Origin: Athripsodes cinereus
Lineage: Eukaryota > Arthropoda > Insecta > Trichoptera > Leptoceridae
Assembly: GCA_947579605.1 (NCBI GenBank)
Contig: OX388305.1
Span: 30,641,542 to 30,705,541 of the forward strand
Reading direction: 5' to 3'
DNA length: 64,000 bases
Numbering within the stretch: the first letter of the stretch is position 1; each line of letters opens with the position of its first letter. Both the position numbers and the translations under genes were made by a program. The notes beneath the pieces were generated by a model. The model was not told where the DNA came from. It did not search any database and saw only the letters and a program-made list of their open reading frames with translations. Shown one piece after another: positions 60,935 through 64,000 of the stretch.

Positions 60935-61367
60935 CTTGAAAATAATATAAAAGAAAATATTGTTGAAAACATGTGATAGGTTGAAAAAGACGTTTATTGT
61001 TTCTATTTTATCGATTCTAATTTAACATTGAAAACTTAACATCTTTACATTCTTTGGAGCATCATGGAATAATATAATGACGGTAGGTGTGAGATATAAT
61101 TTAATCGGCAGAAGTGTAGGGTTGGGATACATGGATATACTCAAAATGCCAGATACAAAATGAATAATGTAAAGGATAATATATAATATTTAGGAATGGA
61201 TAATTATAGATAATGAAGAATTGATCGAAACAATGATGTTGGATAGCAATAGAATATCAAATTAAATCAAATAAAATGAAAAATAATGCAACAAAATAAA
61301 TAAAAATATTGTAGTTAAAATATTTTATTATGGAATTTGGATAATGAAAATTGTGTTTTATTCATAC

Positions 61368-61444
61368 CTTTCGAATTCCGTGAGTCTTGATGAATCTCTG
61401 AATCCTTTGGCGAATGGATTACTGTCTATCTTTAGTTTAGTTAT
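61368..61444 (-). CDS. H15: T-box factor H15/midline (Tbx20 group), exon holding the end of the T-box
   Basis: The exon encodes 25 full codons plus AG. They begin ITKLKIDSNPFAKGFRDSSR and end LTEFE, which is the conserved C-terminal end of the T-box DNA-binding domain. The SSRLT continuation is typical of the Tbx20/H15/midline group rather than of optomotor-blind or Brachyury. The acceptor is a long pyrimidine run ending in CAG just before the ATA codon; the donor is GAAAG followed by gtatga. The protein would be a nuclear sequence-specific transcription factor used in insect segment, heart and appendage patterning (family knowledge). Upstream T-box exons are not in this window, so the intron is longer than 2.5 kb. 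H15 and midline are close paralogues and I cannot tell which this is. The exon boundaries are firm. Confidence 0.9.
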
Positions 61445-63799
61445 CTGTGAAATGAAAGAAAAAAAAACAATTAAAATATGGATTGGAAAAAATAACAATT
61501 GGTATAAAAAATAACAATAAAGGCAGGTACGATGATACAAATCAAAGATTTTATGAAAGAATGGAATCAAATAGCATTACTATTAAAATTTTCTACTTTT
61601 AAATTTTGAATGTTTATGGTGTAGTGACTTGTTAAAAATTTAATAGCAAAAGTTTAGTTTATATGTATTACCAAAGTTTAACTATAAATATCCCTTTGTT
61701 TTAAATTCGCTGTTTCTATAAATATTTTCAAGTGAAACAAACTATTAATTATAGTAATTGTGCTTTGTGCCTATGAATTACCCCCAATAACAGGGTGGAT
61801 GTGTAATTTTGTTAATCGTTATAAAATGCGGGTAAAAGATGACAGTGACCCGATCCGCGTAGCAAAACAAACCAGAAAGATCGAGACACGATAACACAAC
61901 TTACTAGATATCATTTTGCTTAGTCATTTTATATAAAATATATATCTTGTCCTTAAAACATTTTTAAGGTTTGATTTTTTTTAAATAAACTCGTCCGAAT
62001 TGTAGGAATGAATGAATTTTTTTTTATATTCGTAACAGAAACAACATACAGATGATTGCTGTTACGTATAGAGTCCCCAGTGGCTACCATATTTGCGTGA
62101 AAATTGAAAGAAAATTTTCAAAGGGATTGAAAATTTATGTATCAATTATTACAACACTCCTTTTTAAAAAATACATAATTATATCATCGTGTAACTACCT
62201 ACACATAATACAAGATTCATACCTTAGTTATGGGGGAAAATTGTCGATTATATTTTATGTTAAAAAATCAGTATTATTCATAGACAATATAAAATGTGAA
62301 TTTTAACCCATAGGTATAAAGTAGATAAATGGAGTTCCTTGGTTTTATGCTTTATTTTTTGGTTGATAATACGTATATTTTTTGTCAATTTTTGTTAACC
62401 CATTTTGACAAAAGAAATTGATGTAAAAATATTGTGACCCATACATTTTTGACGGGGTGTAAACATTATTATTTATTCGTATTAAAATATTTTAAATAAT
62501 AATATAAACATGTCACAGTGTGAGCTAATTGATAGACAATTACTAATCATAAATAATTTAGTAGTAGCATATTAAGTACATCTCCAAAGTAATAAGTCAA
62601 TTCTAAACTGGTGTTTAACTGCGGCAGTTACTGTATTATCTCTAAACACATCAAAGAGTAGATGATGATGATAATAATAACAGTAGATAGAATATAAAGT
62701 GTATGTATGTGAGTTAGACAGCGGGTAGGATATTTAGTAGGTAGTAAGTAATAAGGAGGGGGAAGTGATTTATGGAGATGTAACATGGATGATACAAGGG
62801 GGAACATCAAATTAAAACGTACTATAACTAGTGATTTGTATTATAAATAGTCACCCTAAATGCGTTACACAAAGACACATATAATTATCTATATTTTATA
62901 TACTAGACTAATTTACATTGTGATATTTCAAATTTCTAAATAAGTAATATTGATTTTACATTTTTTTATTAGAAACATTATACTTTGTATATATTCATTA
63001 TGCATGTGATTTTAGAACGTAATAAACACATAAGGGTTTTCTATATAAAATCATATTTAAAAGTACTAACAATTATGTTATCATAGTGAATGAAAAATAT
63101 TTTTTACACAATCGTTAAATAGATAACATTATTCCAGTAACAAAATTGTTTCCTACTTTTCTACGAGTTTATTTACAAATATTTTCTCGGAGATACAAAC
63201 AAATATACGTATAGATGTATACTTGAATATATTCATATCCTTTATAATTATCTTTAACGTACTATTAAATTATAAGAAATTATTTAGAATTCGTATTAAG
63301 TTTCCTATAAATAGATAAATAAATGTCTTTTTGAAACATGCAATTAAATTAGTTCTCATTTAATAACTTACTGAATGAATATATATGCACTCATTTCCAT
63401 TCATAAACAATGTTATGAAACTCTACAGCTTTTTCAAAAACCTTGGAAGCAGGATGAGATTAAAATCTATAAAGATTTTTTTTTATTGCACTGAGAAGAC
63501 GACTTGTATCTTCATGCAATAGTAAAGTGCATAGTCAACAATACTGAGAGAGAAGCCATTTTGGTTTCGATAGATATAGAATGTTAAAAACTGTAGCAGA
63601 TTTCCTAAAAACAAAAGCTACTACATATTATTACAATTCTATTTCGCATGACTATTACCTACTCAAGCAGGGTAGTCAATGGACTAACTTGCAGATAATT
63701 GTAAGTAAAATGAATGAGATATTCAGAATAGGTGGCATGCTTACAAATATTTTTTTACAATATTTACTGAACTTACGATGTATAAAATTTTCCAAATAC
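61445..63799 (-). other. Intron of H15/midline, no further exon seen
   Basis: I looked for the preceding T-box exon (a VTAYQNQL-type end before a GT donor) on the minus strand and found none. The stretch is AT-rich. Its only recognisable content is a degraded piece of the ~230-bp dispersed repeat at about 63640-63760 (minus). Confidence 0.6.
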
Positions 63800-64000
63800 T
63801 AAAGAAAAAATACATGACTAAGAAGATTAGTATAATATTTGGCTGAGAAGAATGGCGTAAATATTGATCGGCAAGATCATTTGAATCAAATCCTACAGGA
63901 CGGTCTGAGCACATTGAACGCAGGAGAGCATGCATGAGGAATTGTATGACAGTGACGGAAGCGAAAGATGTATGCAAGGAAAGAAGGAAGTGGAGCTCGA
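63800..64000 (+). mobile_element. LINE 3' end, cut by window edge
   Basis: Same family as 35055-35345 (GCATGAGGAATTGTATGACA). It lies in the H15/midline intron and runs off the window. Confidence 0.5.

Noticed and set aside
62052..62117. AVTY-like residues suggesting the missing T-box exon
   Set aside because: Wrong strand for this gene, and neither flank continues as T-box sequence.
1..64000. CRISPR array, operons or bacterial promoters
   Set aside because: Spliced gene structure, poly(A)-type repeats and SINEs show a eukaryotic nuclear genome; no regularly spaced repeats.

Overview
The window looks like AT-rich insect DNA, most likely from a moth or butterfly. The evidence is the constant TAGGTA/TACCTA-rich texture, LINE 3' ends of the kind common in Lepidoptera, tRNA-derived SINEs, and one recognisable host gene, the insect Tbx20-type T-box gene H15/midline. 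No bacterial, viral or organellar gene organisation was seen. Everything here was read by eye; no database search was run.

Layout. The only supported host gene is at the right end on the minus strand. It consists of the last T-box exon (61368-61444), a 99-base in-frame exon (60836-60934) and the terminal exon with stop (60090-60546). The 5' exons lie beyond 64000. About 58-60 kb is probable 3' UTR or flank. The remaining ~58 kb (1-58,000) is a gene-free, repeat-dense downstream region. It is littered with 5'-truncated, frameshifted LINE ends, two tRNA-promoter SINE families (typified by 50880-51128 and 28134-28281), an abundant ~230-bp dispersed repeat, one hAT-like MITE (51770-52173), and a set of foldback elements. 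Less repetitive, GC-richer islands at about 49.4-49.8, 50.5-50.65, 53.5-53.7 and 56.35-56.5 kb are candidate cis-regulatory DNA for the T-box gene; this is inference only.

The most interesting system is the foldback family. At least eight loci carry a hammerhead-ribozyme-like core at or near the apex of an inverted repeat: a CUGANGA-like box, a hairpin (stem II), GAA, a short self-complementary stem III such as AACGTT, AGCCGGCT, ACACGTGT or AGACGTCT, then a base fitting the NUH cleavage triplet. Stem II differs between loci but stays paired, which is a covariation signature. One copy (36290-36347, minus) has all three stems, including an 11-bp perfect stem I. Three copies are flanked by 12-13 bp target-site duplications, and one can be compared with an empty site in a second copy of the host LINE in this same window. 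Known relatives are the hammerheads of Penelope-like retroelements and of retrozymes. The short hairpin format here, with an extra conserved U after the core box, may be an undescribed non-autonomous family.

A second theme is 5'-inverted retroelement insertions (twin-priming type) at four or more places. The two themes may share a mechanism, because the hammerhead foldbacks also look like a 3' fragment preceded by its own inverted 5' piece.
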